Below, piece after piece: positions 17,293 through 25,447 of a stretch of DNA of 64,000 nucleotides. The notes under the pieces were generated by a model. That model was not told where the DNA came from and ran no database searches. It saw only the letters and a program-made list of their open reading frames with translations. The stretch is from Streptomyces glaucescens. GTDB lineage: Bacteria > Actinomycetota > Actinomycetes > Streptomycetales > Streptomycetaceae. The stretch covers positions 4,109,001 through 4,173,000 of the forward strand of contig NZ_CP009438.1 in the NCBI RefSeq assembly GCF_000761215.1, in the 5' to 3' direction. The number at the start of each line of letters is the position of its first letter. Position 1 is the stretch's first letter. Both the position numbers and the translations under genes were made by a program.

Positions 17293-19707
17293 TCACAGCC
17301 AGGGTTCCCAGATGCCGTACGCGCGCTCCCACACGACCTTCTCGTCGCCCGTGCCGTCGGCGTACACCGCCCGGTAGTAGTACAGCCCGAGGTGGTCGTC
17401 GTGGACGTCCTGGTCCATGTGGGACAGGGTCGTGTCCACCGGGCCGGCGGCGAGCGTGAGCCACGAGGCGGTGGCGGGGTCCCACCGCTGCACACGGGCC
17501 TCGGTCCAGTTCTCGCACGGCGGGTCGCCGAGGACCTGGCCGCAGCGCACGGACAGCTCCGGGTACTGGTCCGTGCCGACCCAGGTGCCGGTCCAGCCCG
17601 CGGGGCGGGTGTCGGGCAGGGTGACCCGGATCTCCGCCGGGTGGAAGGTGTCCGGGCCCTCGTCCAGGTAGACCCGGTCGGTGGCGGCCACCCGGTACAC
17701 GTGCTCCTGGCCGTCCGGCAGGGTCGGGCAGAGGATCTCGGTCCCGGCCAGCGAGTCGCCCGTCACGCAGTTCCTGGTCCACACCGTTCCGCCCGTCTCC
17801 GGGTCGGTGGTGCCCTGCCAGACGTAGTACTCGATGACGTCGTCGTCGGCCGGCGGGTTCCAGGTGAGCCGGACGCCCATCGGGACGATCTCGGCCGTCA
17901 GGTCGGTGACGGGCGCGGGCCGCACGGTGTCGCCCATCGTCGCGGTGACGGGCGCGCTGGCCGCCGAGCGGTGGCCGTGCCGGTCGACGGCCACGATCCG
18001 GTACTCGTACGTCGTCTCGGAGGCGCCCGAGCCCTCCACGCAGGTGGCGTACACGACCGGGTGGGGCCAGGTGACGTAGGCCGGGTCGAAGTCGTCGCGG
18101 GCGGGGACGGTGTGCGTGGACGGCGGCTGCGGGGCCCCCGTGCCGTTCACCGGTGAGCACCGCTCGACGGTGGTGCTCTCGCCGGTCGCCGGATCCGTCC
18201 GCAGGATCTCGTACGTGGGCAGGTGGGCGTCGTCCACGGTCCACGGGTCGGTGCTGCGCCAGGACAGCCGGACCGCGTCGCCCGAGCGGTCCGCGACGAG
18301 CTGGTACGGCGCGATGGCCTCGGGGCGGTCCGCCGTCCTCAGCGTGATCCCGGCGGGCGCGGAGGCGTTGCCGACGGCGTCGAACGCGCGCACCGCGTAC
18401 CGGTATTCGTCGGCGACGGCCGACTGCTGCAACGGCACCACGTCGTTGCGCGTGGTGGCGGCGGTGTCGCCGAGTGCCTTGAGCCAGCCGCCGGTCGCGG
18501 GGTCGTGCTGGAGCACCTCGTAGCGGACGGCGTCCGGGTCGGCCTCCCACACCAGGTGCGGAACGCCGGACCGGTACTCGACGCGGGCGTTCGCCGGGAC
18601 CGCCGGCGGCACCCCGTCGGTGACCTTCAGCGTGGTGGCGGCGGAGTACACCGACCAGTTGCCGGCCGCGTCCCTGGCCCGGCCCCGGTAGGTGGCCTGC
18701 GTGCCGTCGGCGGCCCGGCCGCGGTCGCAGAACGCTCCCCTGGCGCCCGTGTAGACGGTGCTCCAGGCCTTGGTCACCGGGTCCTGGCGCTGTGCCTGGT
18801 ACTCGGCGATGTCGGCCTGGTTCGCGGCGGTGGTGACCAGCTCGGGACCGGCGACCGTGACATCGTCAGCGCACACGTCCATCTCCACGAACGGCGCGGC
18901 GGGCGGTGTCCTGTCGACGGTGGTGACGAGCTGGTCGGCGCTGCCGCCGGAGACGTTGCCGGCCTTGTCGACGGCGCGGACCTCGTAGTAGTAGGCGGCG
19001 CCCGTCTTCGGCAGGGTGGCGTCGGTGTAGGAGGCCGCCGTGGTGGTGGCGAGCGGGGTGGCGCCGTACGGTGCGCCCTTCAGCCGCCGGTAGACCCGGT
19101 AGTTCGCCAGGTCCATCTCCTTGTTGCGGGTCCAGGTGAGCCTGGCCCTGCCGGTGGCGGTGTCGTAGGTGACGGCCGTGCCGGCCGGGGTGAGGGGCCT
19201 GACCTTGTCGACGGCGGCGGACGTGCGGGGGGCGTAGGCGAACGTGACGTTCGCGGTGCCGGTCCAGTTGACGTAGTCGACGCGCAGGGTGTGCCTGCCG
19301 GACGGGATCGTCACGTTGACCGTCGTGCGGGCGGTCGTCGAGACGTTCTTCCACAGGTCGACCTTGCGCACGCCGTCGAGGTAGACGCGGATGCCGTCCT
19401 GGGCGGCGGCGGAGAAGGCGAAGGGGCCGCCCGAGCCGAAGTCACGGGTCAGGCTCCAGCGGACGCCGAAGTTGTTCGACGGAAGGCCGGAGACGGGCGC
19501 GCCGTTGCCCCAGCTCTGGTCGACGGCGCTGTCGCAGTCCGTCTTCCTCGGAGTTCCGGAGAACGTGGTGTTCGCGAAGAACTCCCGCTTGAACGCGGGG
19601 GACGTGCAACTGGTGGCCGCGGTGGCGGTGGTCGCGGCCACCGTCAGCACACCGCCCGCCGTGGCGAGTACCAGGGCGGTGGCCGTGGTGCGTCTGGCTG
19701 AGTTCAT
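17293..19707 (-). CDS. Secreted PA14-like / fibronectin type III repeat protein
   Basis: An 804-residue exported protein. The signal peptide is MNSARRTTATALVLATAGGV with AxA-type cleavage around ATTATAAT|S. Residues ~33-160 look like a PA14 or carbohydrate-binding module (FKREFFANTTFSG, DSAVDQSWGNGAP, GIRVYLDGVRKVDLWKN). Five or so fibronectin type III domains follow, each with a LTWTRNKEMDLANYRVYRR-like or RLSWRSTDPWTVDDAHLPTY-like strand and a Y-x-V-x-A-x-D core. No catalytic domain or anchor is present, so it is probably a cell-wall or matrix-binding protein. The gene is divergent from the sugar-binding lipoprotein gene. Ligand unknown. Confidence 0.85.
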   Translation of the reverse strand: MNSARRTTATALVLATAGGVLTVAATTATAATSCTSPAFKREFFANTTFSGTPRKTDCDSAVDQSWGNGAPVSGLPSNNFGVRWSLTRDFGSGGPFAFSAAAQDGIRVYLDGVRKVDLWKNVSTTARTTVNVTIPSGRHTLRVDYVNWTGTANVTFAYAPRTSAAVDKVRPLTPAGTAVTYDTATGRARLTWTRNKEMDLANYRVYRRLKGAPYGATPLATTTAASYTDATLPKTGAAYYYEVRAVDKAGNVSGGSADQLVTTVDRTPPAAPFVEMDVCADDVTVAGPELVTTAANQADIAEYQAQRQDPVTKAWSTVYTGARGAFCDRGRAADGTQATYRGRARDAAGNWSVYSAATTLKVTDGVPPAVPANARVEYRSGVPHLVWEADPDAVRYEVLQHDPATGGWLKALGDTAATTRNDVVPLQQSAVADEYRYAVRAFDAVGNASAPAGITLRTADRPEAIAPYQLVADRSGDAVRLSWRSTDPWTVDDAHLPTYEILRTDPATGESTTVERCSPVNGTGAPQPPSTHTVPARDDFDPAYVTWPHPVVYATCVEGSGASETTYEYRIVAVDRHGHRSAASAPVTATMGDTVRPAPVTDLTAEIVPMGVRLTWNPPADDDVIEYYVWQGTTDPETGGTVWTRNCVTGDSLAGTEILCPTLPDGQEHVYRVAATDRVYLDEGPDTFHPAEIRVTLPDTRPAGWTGTWVGTDQYPELSVRCGQVLGDPPCENWTEARVQRWDPATASWLTLAAGPVDTTLSHMDQDVHDDHLGLYYYRAVYADGTGDEKVVWERAYGIWEPWL

Positions 19708-19940
19708 TCGGTCCTCTGGTCGGGATCGGGCCCGCCTGCGGGGCGGCCCTCGTGATCACGACGCGTGTCGTCCGGATTTGGTTGTACGAGGGGAAGCGGA
19801 ATGTGGTGTTGTCATCTCGTTAAGTGGTTTCCCTTGACGCTGGGGGCCGCCGCCGCGTTGGCTTTTCAGTCACATGGGTCGCAAGGGTGCACCCGAGTCC
19901 GGAAGCCACCCCCCGGAAGACAGCAGAAGTGAGCTCCTCC
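19708..19940. other. Divergent promoter region
   Basis: About 230 bases between the PA14/FnIII gene (minus) and the sugar-binding lipoprotein gene (plus), with no open frame of its own. It must carry both promoters. AT-rich words near 19772-19830 (TTTGGTTGTACGAGGGGAAG; TCTCGTTAAGTGG) are the best -10 regions, but I cannot pick hexamers with confidence. Confidence 0.5.
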
Positions 19941-21050
19941 ATGCGTCGTCGTATCGCCATATCCGTGGCCGCTTGTTCGTTGGCCCTGTCGCTTGCCGGC
20001 TGCGGCGTGCTGGGGGCGACGAGCGACGGCGGCGACGCGGCCCCGACCAAGGGCAACGACCTCACGGTGGGGCTGCTGCTGCCGGAGAAGGCGAACACCC
20101 GGTACGAGAAGTTCGACTACCCCATCATCCGGGACAAGGTCGCCTCGCTCACGGAGGACCGGGGCAAGGTCGAGTACGCCAACGCCGAGCAGAACGCCGC
20201 CAAGCAGGCGCAGCAGATGCAGCAGATGATCGACGCCCGGGTGGACGTCATCCTGCTGGACGCGGTGGACGCGCACGCCATCGCCGCGAGCGTGCAGAAG
20301 GCCAAGGACGCGGGCATCCCGGTCATCGCGTACGACCGGCTGGCCGAGGGCCCGATCGACGCGTACATCTCCTTCGACAACGAGCTGGTCGGCGAGGTGC
20401 AGGGCCGCAGCCTGCTGGAGGCCATGGGACCGGACGTCGACACGTCCGACAAGATCGTCATGATGAACGGCTCGCCCACCGACCCGAACGCCAAGCAGTT
20501 CAAGCAGGGCGCGCTGTCCGAGCTGAACGGCCGGGTGACGATCGCCTCGTCCTTCGACACCAAGGACTGGAAGCCGGAGAACGCCCAGGCCAACATGGCC
20601 GAGGCGATCAAGGTGATCGGCGCGGGCAACATCGCCGGCGTCTACTCCGCCAACGACGGTATGGCGGGCGGTGTCATCAAGGCGCTGGAGGCCGCCGGGG
20701 TGACGAAGCTGCCGCCCGTCACCGGCCAGGACGCCGAACTGGCCGCCGTGCAGCGGATCGTCGGCGGCGAGCAGTACATGAGCGTCTACAAGTCCTACCC
20801 GGCCGAGGCCGAGGCCGCCGCCGAGATGGCCGTCGCCAAGGTGCAGGGCAAGGACATCCAGTTCGACGCCCTCACCCGGGACCGGGTCGACAGCCCCACG
20901 AACAAGGGGATCCCGGCGCAGCTGGTGTCCGTGGTCGCGCTGACCCGGGAGAACATCAAGCAGACGGTCGTCTCCGACGGGATCTACAAGATCTCCGAGA
21001 TCTGCACCGCGGCGTACGCGGAGGCCTGCGCGGAGCTGGGGCTGAAGTAG
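19941..21050 (+). CDS. Sugar ABC transporter substrate-binding lipoprotein (xylose/ChvE-like)
   Basis: A 369-residue periplasmic-binding-protein type I lipoprotein. The signal peptide is RRRIAISVAACSLALS with lipobox LAGC (Cys21). The type I fold shows LTVGLLLPEKANTRYEKFDY, VDVILLDAVDAHAIAASVQK and KDAGIPVIAYDRLAEGP, then NDGMAGGVIKALEAAG and TGQDAELAAVQRI, typical of xylose, multiple-sugar and ribose binders. It should deliver a monosaccharide to an ABC permease, but no permease or ATPase gene is adjacent, so it is an orphan or shares another transporter. GAAGTGAG precedes the ATG loosely. Confidence 0.88.
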   Translation: MRRRIAISVAACSLALSLAGCGVLGATSDGGDAAPTKGNDLTVGLLLPEKANTRYEKFDYPIIRDKVASLTEDRGKVEYANAEQNAAKQAQQMQQMIDARVDVILLDAVDAHAIAASVQKAKDAGIPVIAYDRLAEGPIDAYISFDNELVGEVQGRSLLEAMGPDVDTSDKIVMMNGSPTDPNAKQFKQGALSELNGRVTIASSFDTKDWKPENAQANMAEAIKVIGAGNIAGVYSANDGMAGGVIKALEAAGVTKLPPVTGQDAELAAVQRIVGGEQYMSVYKSYPAEAEAAAEMAVAKVQGKDIQFDALTRDRVDSPTNKGIPAQLVSVVALTRENIKQTVVSDGIYKISEICTAAYAEACAELGLK

Positions 21051-21084
21051 CCGCACGGGCGGCGCCGGCCGGGCCGCCCGCGGC

Positions 21085-21119
21085 CGGGGGAGTTCCCGCC
21101 GTCCTGGGGTGAACTCCCC
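21085..21119 (+). terminator. Terminator after the sugar-binding lipoprotein gene
   Basis: Inverted repeat GGGGGAGTTC...GAACTCCCC, 36 bp after the stop, followed by TTCCTCC. Confidence 0.65.
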
Positions 21120-21349
21120 TTCCTCCTGCCCGGATCCGGACCGAGCCGGGCGCGCCCCGGAGGGATCGCCGGGGGCGGGCAACGAGCGGTTGCCATCCGT
21201 TGTCGGAATGTGACGGAGCGGGGTGGGTGCGAACCCCCGCATACCGATGGTTTCCGGCGGTCACACCGACCGGAGGCGTGTTGCGGAGCAGGTGCGCTCC
21301 GCGCATAGTTGCGCTGCGGACGAAGCGGAAACCGGGGGTGGGATGGGCG

Positions 21350-22387
21350 ATGGCCGGGCACGGGACGGACGAGCATCCACACGGTGCTGACCGACTGTGC
21401 GAGGCCGGGGATCGGGTGTATTCCCGGGCCGTACGGCGCGGACGTGTGCCACGCCGCGACGCCGAGGCGGTGCCCTGCCTGCTGGAGCTGGCGCTGCTGC
21501 ACCCCGATCCCGACGACATGGACTGGCTGGTGCCGACCTCCCCGCAGGAGGTCATGACCCGGCTGCTGCGCGCGGTGCACGACGAGATCAGCGCCAGCCA
21601 GCGGCGGGTGGGCTCCGCGGTGGCCGCCTTCGAGTGGTACGCGGGCCTGGGCGGTCCCGCCGCGGCCGCCGCGTCCGGCGGGGAGGGCACCGCGGCGATC
21701 CGGGTCCTGGACGGCCCGGCACGCATCCAGGCGGCGCTGGACGAGGCGACCGCGGCCTGCACCACCGAGGTGCTGACCGTGCAGCCGGGCGGCATCCGGC
21801 GCGAGCACGAGCTGTCCGAGGGCCTGCACCGGGCACTGGCGCTGCGCGGCCGGGGCGTACGGATGCGGGACCTGTACAACCACGTCGCCCGGCACGGGCA
21901 GGGCCTGCTCAACTATCTGGAGCTGATGGGCGACGCGGTCGAGGCGCGCACCCTCGACGAGGTGATCGACCGGCTGATCCTGTTCGACCGCACGGTCGCC
22001 TTCATCCCCGCCAACGCCGACCGGACGATGGCCCTGGAACTGCGCCACCCCGGGCTGGTCGCGTACCTGGTCACCGTCTTCGAGCGGCTGTGGCGGCTGG
22101 CCGTCCCGCTCACCGCGGCCCTCCCCGACACCGGGATCGAGGGCATCTCGCACCGTGAGCAGTCCATCGCGGCCCTGCTCGCCGAGGGCCACCAGGACGC
22201 GGTGATCGCCGAGCGGCTCGGCATCAGCGTGCGCACCTGCCGGGCCCACATCGCCCGGCTCTCGGAGACGCTGGGCGCGGCCAGCCGCACCCAGCTCGGC
22301 GTACGGATCGCCCAGGTGGGCCTGGACGGCCCCGCACGCGACGCGGGAGCCGCCGCCCCGGGCCGGGAGTCGCCGGGCGTCCGCTGA
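21350..22387 (+). CDS. PLD-like LuxR-type transcriptional regulator (copy 1)
   Basis: A 345-residue regulator. The N-terminus (HGADRLCEAGDRVYSRAVRR) is a small helical module also found in the two neighbouring paralogs. The middle contains AACTTEVLTVQPGGIRREHE and VRMRDLYNHVARHGQGLLNY, resembling the phospholipase-D-like effector domain of TrmB-type regulators. The C-terminal LuxR helix-turn-helix is SHREQSIAALLAEGHQDAVI then AERLGISVRTCRAHIARLSE. No phosphorylation domain is present. GGGGGTGGG lies before the ATG. It points toward the two paralogs on the other strand and is probably part of the control of the DVGW peptide locus at 24633. Effector unknown. Confidence 0.8.
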   Translation: MAGHGTDEHPHGADRLCEAGDRVYSRAVRRGRVPRRDAEAVPCLLELALLHPDPDDMDWLVPTSPQEVMTRLLRAVHDEISASQRRVGSAVAAFEWYAGLGGPAAAAASGGEGTAAIRVLDGPARIQAALDEATAACTTEVLTVQPGGIRREHELSEGLHRALALRGRGVRMRDLYNHVARHGQGLLNYLELMGDAVEARTLDEVIDRLILFDRTVAFIPANADRTMALELRHPGLVAYLVTVFERLWRLAVPLTAALPDTGIEGISHREQSIAALLAEGHQDAVIAERLGISVRTCRAHIARLSETLGAASRTQLGVRIAQVGLDGPARDAGAAAPGRESPGVR

Positions 22388-22415
22388 GGGCGCCCGCGGC
22401 CGACGGGCCGCGTCC

Positions 22416-22495
22416 GGGGCGGGGTGTGACGGGCGTGCCCGGGGCGGGGTGTGGCGGTGTGCCCGGGGCGGGGCGTGACGGGTGTGCCCGGGCCC
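22416..22495. repeat. Tandem GC-rich repeat between convergent regulator genes
   Basis: Three imperfect copies of a unit like GGGGCGGGGTGTGACGGGTG plus TGCCC, of about 25-28 bases. They lie between the ends of two regulator genes (22387 and 22516). A direct repeat rather than a hairpin; likely slippage-prone. Confidence 0.7.
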
Positions 22496-22515
22496 GGGGC
22501 GGGCGGGGCGGGCGT

Positions 22516-23490
22516 TCACTCCTCCGGGCCGAGGATGCCCGAGCGGCCGATGAGGTAGCCGAGCTGGGCGCGGCTCTCGCTGCCGAGGGTGGCGGCGAGC
22601 CGGGCGATGTGCTCGCGGGCGGTGCGGACGTTCATGCCGAGCCGTTCGGCGATCACCGCGTCGGTGTGGCCCTCGACGAGCAGCCCGGCGATGGCGCGCT
22701 GACGGGGTGTGATGCCGCCGCGCACCGGCTGTGGGGCGGCCCGCGGGTGCATGGGCGTGGCGAGTCGCCACAGCCGCTCGAAGACGGTCACCAGGTATGC
22801 GACGAGGGCCGGGTCGCGGACCTCCAGGGCGTGGCTGCGGTCCTTGCTGGCGGGGACGAACGCGACGGCGCGGTCCACCACGATCAGCCGCTCGGGGAGT
22901 TCGTCGAGGGTGCGCACCTCCAGGTCGCCGGTCAGCCGCTCGCAGTAGGCGAGGACGGCCGGGTCGTGCCGGCTGGTGTGCTGGTAGAGGGTGCGCATCC
23001 GGCAGCCGCGGGAGAGCACCGCCTGGTCCCGGGGCAGCGCGACCTGGAGCGCGGAGGCGGGGCGCTTGCCGCCGGGCTGGATGGTGAGCAGTTCGCCGTC
23101 GGCGTCCGCCAGGGCCTCGCCGATGGCGGTGTTGATGCGTTCCACCCCGCTGAGCGGCCGGATGCCGAAGGCGGTGGTGGTGGCGCCCTCGGGGGTGTCG
23201 AGCAGCAGCAGCGGCGCGAACGCCTCGGCGAGCCACGCCTCGTGGCGCCGCCGCCGGGCGATGCCGTCCTCGACGGCGCGCAGCAGCCGCGGCAGGGCCA
23301 CGGAGGGCGCCGCGGGCCGCAGCCACGCGCCGTCCCGGGTGTCCGGCTGGAGCAGGCCGCGGTCGCGCGCGCAGGGCGCCTGCTCGGCCTCCGCCGCCGG
23401 GACGCGGCCGGCCTGGAGCGCCCGGGCGTACAGGGTGAGGCCTGCCTCGCACACCTCTTCCGCCTCGTGGCGGTGTGTCGCGGTCCTCAC
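22516..23490 (-). CDS. PLD-like LuxR-type transcriptional regulator (copy 2)
   Basis: A 324-residue paralog of the regulators at 21350 and 23519. The N-terminal module has EVCEAGLTLYARALQAGRVP. The PLD-like centre has ADADGELLTIQPGGKRPASA and CRMRTLYQHTSRHDPAVLAY, then TLDELPERLIVVDRAVAFVP. The C-terminal helix-turn-helix is TPRQRAIAGLLVEGHTDAVI then AERLGMNVRTAREHIARLAA. The GTG start follows GGAAGGGGAGCCCG. It starts 28 bp after the end of copy 3 on the same strand, so the two are probably one transcript. Effector and targets unknown. Confidence 0.8.
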   Translation of the reverse strand: MRTATHRHEAEEVCEAGLTLYARALQAGRVPAAEAEQAPCARDRGLLQPDTRDGAWLRPAAPSVALPRLLRAVEDGIARRRRHEAWLAEAFAPLLLLDTPEGATTTAFGIRPLSGVERINTAIGEALADADGELLTIQPGGKRPASALQVALPRDQAVLSRGCRMRTLYQHTSRHDPAVLAYCERLTGDLEVRTLDELPERLIVVDRAVAFVPASKDRSHALEVRDPALVAYLVTVFERLWRLATPMHPRAAPQPVRGGITPRQRAIAGLLVEGHTDAVIAERLGMNVRTAREHIARLAATLGSESRAQLGYLIGRSGILGPEE

Positions 23491-23518
23491 CGGGCTCCCC
23501 TTCCGGTCGCGCCGCCGC

Positions 23519-24502
23519 TCAGCGGTCCCGGTCCAGGATCCCCGACTGGGCGATGAGGTAGCCGAGCTGGGCGCGGCTGCCGCTGCCGAGGGCGGCGGCG
23601 AGCTTGGCGATGTGGGCGCGGCAGGTGCGGACGTTCATGCCGAGGCGGCGGGCGATGGCCTCGTCGACGTGGCCCTCGATGAGCAGTTTGGCGATCGAGC
23701 GCTGGACGCCGGTGATGCCCTCCGGGGTGGACTCGTAGGGCACTTCCTCCATCAGCGGTACGGCTCGCTGCCACAGCTGCTCGAAGACCCTGATGAGGTA
23801 CTGCACCAGTCCGGGGTGCCGCAGTTCCAGGGCGACCTGCCGGTCGTCCTGGGCGGGGATGAAGGCGACGGTGCTGTCGCAGATGATGAGCCGCTCGATC
23901 AGCTCCTCCAGGGTGCGGATCTCGACCTTGGCGCCGGCCATGCCCTCCATGTACGCGAAGGTGCTCTGGCTGTGCCGCACGGTGTGCTGGTAGAGGGTGC
24001 GCACCGATATGCCGCGCTCGATCAGGGGTTTGCTGCGTTTGAGGGCCTGGCTGAGGATGTGTTCCGGCCTGCTGCCGCCGGGTTGCACGGTGAGCACCTC
24101 GGTGCGGGCCTCGGCGATCGCCACGTCCAGGGCCGCGTGGATCCGGTCGATGCCCTCCAGGACGGTGATGGCGTGAGTGGCGGCCGGTTGCTGGGCACTG
24201 ATGGCGAGGAAGGGCTGGAAGGTGTCCGTGAGGTCGACGGTGAGCCGCCGGCGGTCCTGTATCTCGCGTTCCAGGGGCTGGAGTTGCTGGGCGAGCACGA
24301 TGGACGGGGGAACGGGGCGCAGCCAGTTCGCGTCATCGGGGTCGGGGTGCAGGAGGGCGAATTCAAGCAGGCAGGGAGCGGGCTTGACCTCGTCGCGGGC
24401 TATTCGCCCGGAGCTGAGGGCGGCGGCGTAGAGCCGCGATCCTTCGGCGCACAGCTCAGTTATGCCGTGAGGATGTGTCGGGTTTGTGCTCTTCGGTGAC
24501 AA
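23519..24502 (-). CDS. PLD-like LuxR-type transcriptional regulator (copy 3)
   Basis: A 327-residue paralog. The N-terminal module has HPHGITELCAEGSRLYAAAL, and the centre has AEARTEVLTVQPGGSRPEHI, ISVRTLYQHTVRHSQSTFAY and ERLIICDSTVAFIPAQDDRQ. The C-terminal helix-turn-helix is GVQRSIAKLLIEGHVDEAIA then RRLGMNVRTCRAHIAKLAAA. The TTG start has GGTGGAG 2-3 bases before it, an unusually tight spacing; the gene may start slightly elsewhere. It is divergent from the DVGW peptide gene and shares the 130-bp control region (with a palindrome at 24520) with it, so it is the likeliest regulator of that unit. Confidence 0.8.
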   Translation of the reverse strand: MSPKSTNPTHPHGITELCAEGSRLYAAALSSGRIARDEVKPAPCLLEFALLHPDPDDANWLRPVPPSIVLAQQLQPLEREIQDRRRLTVDLTDTFQPFLAISAQQPAATHAITVLEGIDRIHAALDVAIAEARTEVLTVQPGGSRPEHILSQALKRSKPLIERGISVRTLYQHTVRHSQSTFAYMEGMAGAKVEIRTLEELIERLIICDSTVAFIPAQDDRQVALELRHPGLVQYLIRVFEQLWQRAVPLMEEVPYESTPEGITGVQRSIAKLLIEGHVDEAIARRLGMNVRTCRAHIAKLAAALGSGSRAQLGYLIAQSGILDRDR

Positions 24503-24519
24503 ATCTCCACCCCCCAGGG

Positions 24520-24535
24520 TCCTGAACGTGCAGGA
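24520..24535. promoter_or_regulatory. Palindrome in the divergent control region of the DVGW unit
   Basis: TCCTGAACGTGCAGGA, arms TCCTG/CAGGA with a 6-base centre, lies between regulator copy 3 and the DVGW peptide gene. Candidate binding site for one of the adjacent LuxR-type regulators. A possible plus-strand promoter (TTGACG at 24560, TCTTGT at 24584, spacing 18) lies just downstream. Confidence 0.4.
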
Positions 24536-24632
24536 ACATGATGCATCTCCCTGGTGGCATTGACGTGCCTGAATGAGCCATCGTCTTGTTTCGCGGGGGA
24601 GAGGAAGCCATCAAGTGAGGACGAAGCCGACC

Positions 24633-24872
24633 ATGAATAAGAGAATGCTTCGCTCGGTGCTTGCTACTGCCGTCGTTGCTCTGGCGCTGGCCTTCGGTGC
24701 GGCCGGTCCTCTCGACGTCGGCTGGCGGACTGCTGCCCAGGTGGAGAGCGCGGCGGCCGTGACCGGGGACGTCGGCTGGTCCGTCGAGGCGTCGCCCGGC
24801 GACGTCGGCTGGAGCGTCGTGGCCGGCGGCGAGGACGTCGGCTGGTCGGAGCCGGCGGGCGCGGACGCATGA
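24633..24872 (+). CDS. Secreted DVGW-repeat peptide, 79 aa
   Basis: A short exported polypeptide. Residues 1-25 are a Sec-type signal (MNKRMLRSVLATAVVALALA, then FGAAG; no lipobox). The mature part is only about 54 residues and carries four DVGW motifs, starting at residues 28, 46, 57 and 68, the last two spaced exactly 11 apart (DVGWRT, GDVGWSVEASP, GDVGWSVVAGG, EDVGWSEPAGA). Each is encoded by the same 12 bases, GACGTCGGCTGG, so the repeats are recent or under selection. There are no cysteines. The stop overlaps the next gene (ATGA), so the two are co-translated. It could be a multi-core precursor peptide or a small repeat ligand. No known family was recognised. GAGGA lies about 11 bases before the ATG. 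Confidence 0.85.
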   Translation: MNKRMLRSVLATAVVALALAFGAAGPLDVGWRTAAQVESAAAVTGDVGWSVEASPGDVGWSVVAGGEDVGWSEPAGADA

Positions 24873-25204
24873 CCACCCCACCCGACGACCGGTCCTTCCG
24901 GCGCGAGATGGCCACCGCGTACCGTTCCGGCTGGCACTTCATCGACCTGGCCACCGCCATCCCCCACAACGGTGACTCCCTCATGGTCACCGTGTTCGGT
25001 GAGCCGGTCGTCGTCACCCGGGACGAGGACGGAGACGTACGGGCGTACCGGTGCCTGCGCCGCCCCCGGGGCGCGCCGCAGCCCGTACGGTGTGCCATCC
25101 GGTACGGAATGATCTTTGTCAACCTCGACCAGCGCGACCACCGGTTGGCGGAGCCGGAGACCCCGGACCCCATGACCATCTCGGCCACCCCCCGCAGTGC
25201 CTGA
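24869..25204 (+). CDS. Rieske-oxygenase-derived small protein lacking cluster ligands
   Basis: A 111-residue soluble protein. The pattern SGWHFIDLATAIPHNGDSLM, then VTVFGEPVVVTRDEDGDVRA, then RRPRGAPQPV and RYGMIFVNLDQ, matches the N-terminal Rieske segment of ring-hydroxylating oxygenases, which reads CPHRGA-like and later GLIFVNLDP. Here C-x-H is replaced (RRPRGA), the second ligand pair is absent and the catalytic domain is missing, so no 2Fe-2S cluster can form in the usual way. It is translated from a start overlapping the DVGW peptide stop. I infer a scaffold, binding or partner role for the peptide; that is untested. A terminator follows at 25249. Confidence 0.72.
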   Translation: MTTPPDDRSFRREMATAYRSGWHFIDLATAIPHNGDSLMVTVFGEPVVVTRDEDGDVRAYRCLRRPRGAPQPVRCAIRYGMIFVNLDQRDHRLAEPETPDPMTISATPRSA

Positions 25205-25248
25205 CGCGATTCCCCCGTCGTAAAAGATCGCTCAGGTACTTCCCCCCC

Positions 25249-25289
25249 GCAGCGGCGTCACCGTGACCTGAACACGGTGACGCCGCTGC
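25249..25289 (+). terminator. Terminator of the DVGW unit
   Basis: Two perfect 17-base arms (GCAGCGGCGTCACCGTG and its complement) around a 7-base loop, 45 bp after the stop and followed by AGTTTCC. It closes the two-gene unit. Confidence 0.88.
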
Positions 25290-25447
25290 AGTTTCCGGTG
25301 GTCTGCGCGGGTTTCGGTGTGATCGGCGTTGGCTGAAATCCATAGGTTCACGGGGCCCGCTGTCCACAGTCTGGGCGCCGGTGGGGCCACCAGCCCGGGC
25401 GATCCCGGGCGCTCCCGCCGGATTCCCGGCGGGCCGCGGCGGCCGTT

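Noticed and set aside
22416..22495. CRISPR-like array
   Set aside because: The three units are adjacent imperfect tandem repeats without distinct spacers, and no cas genes are present.
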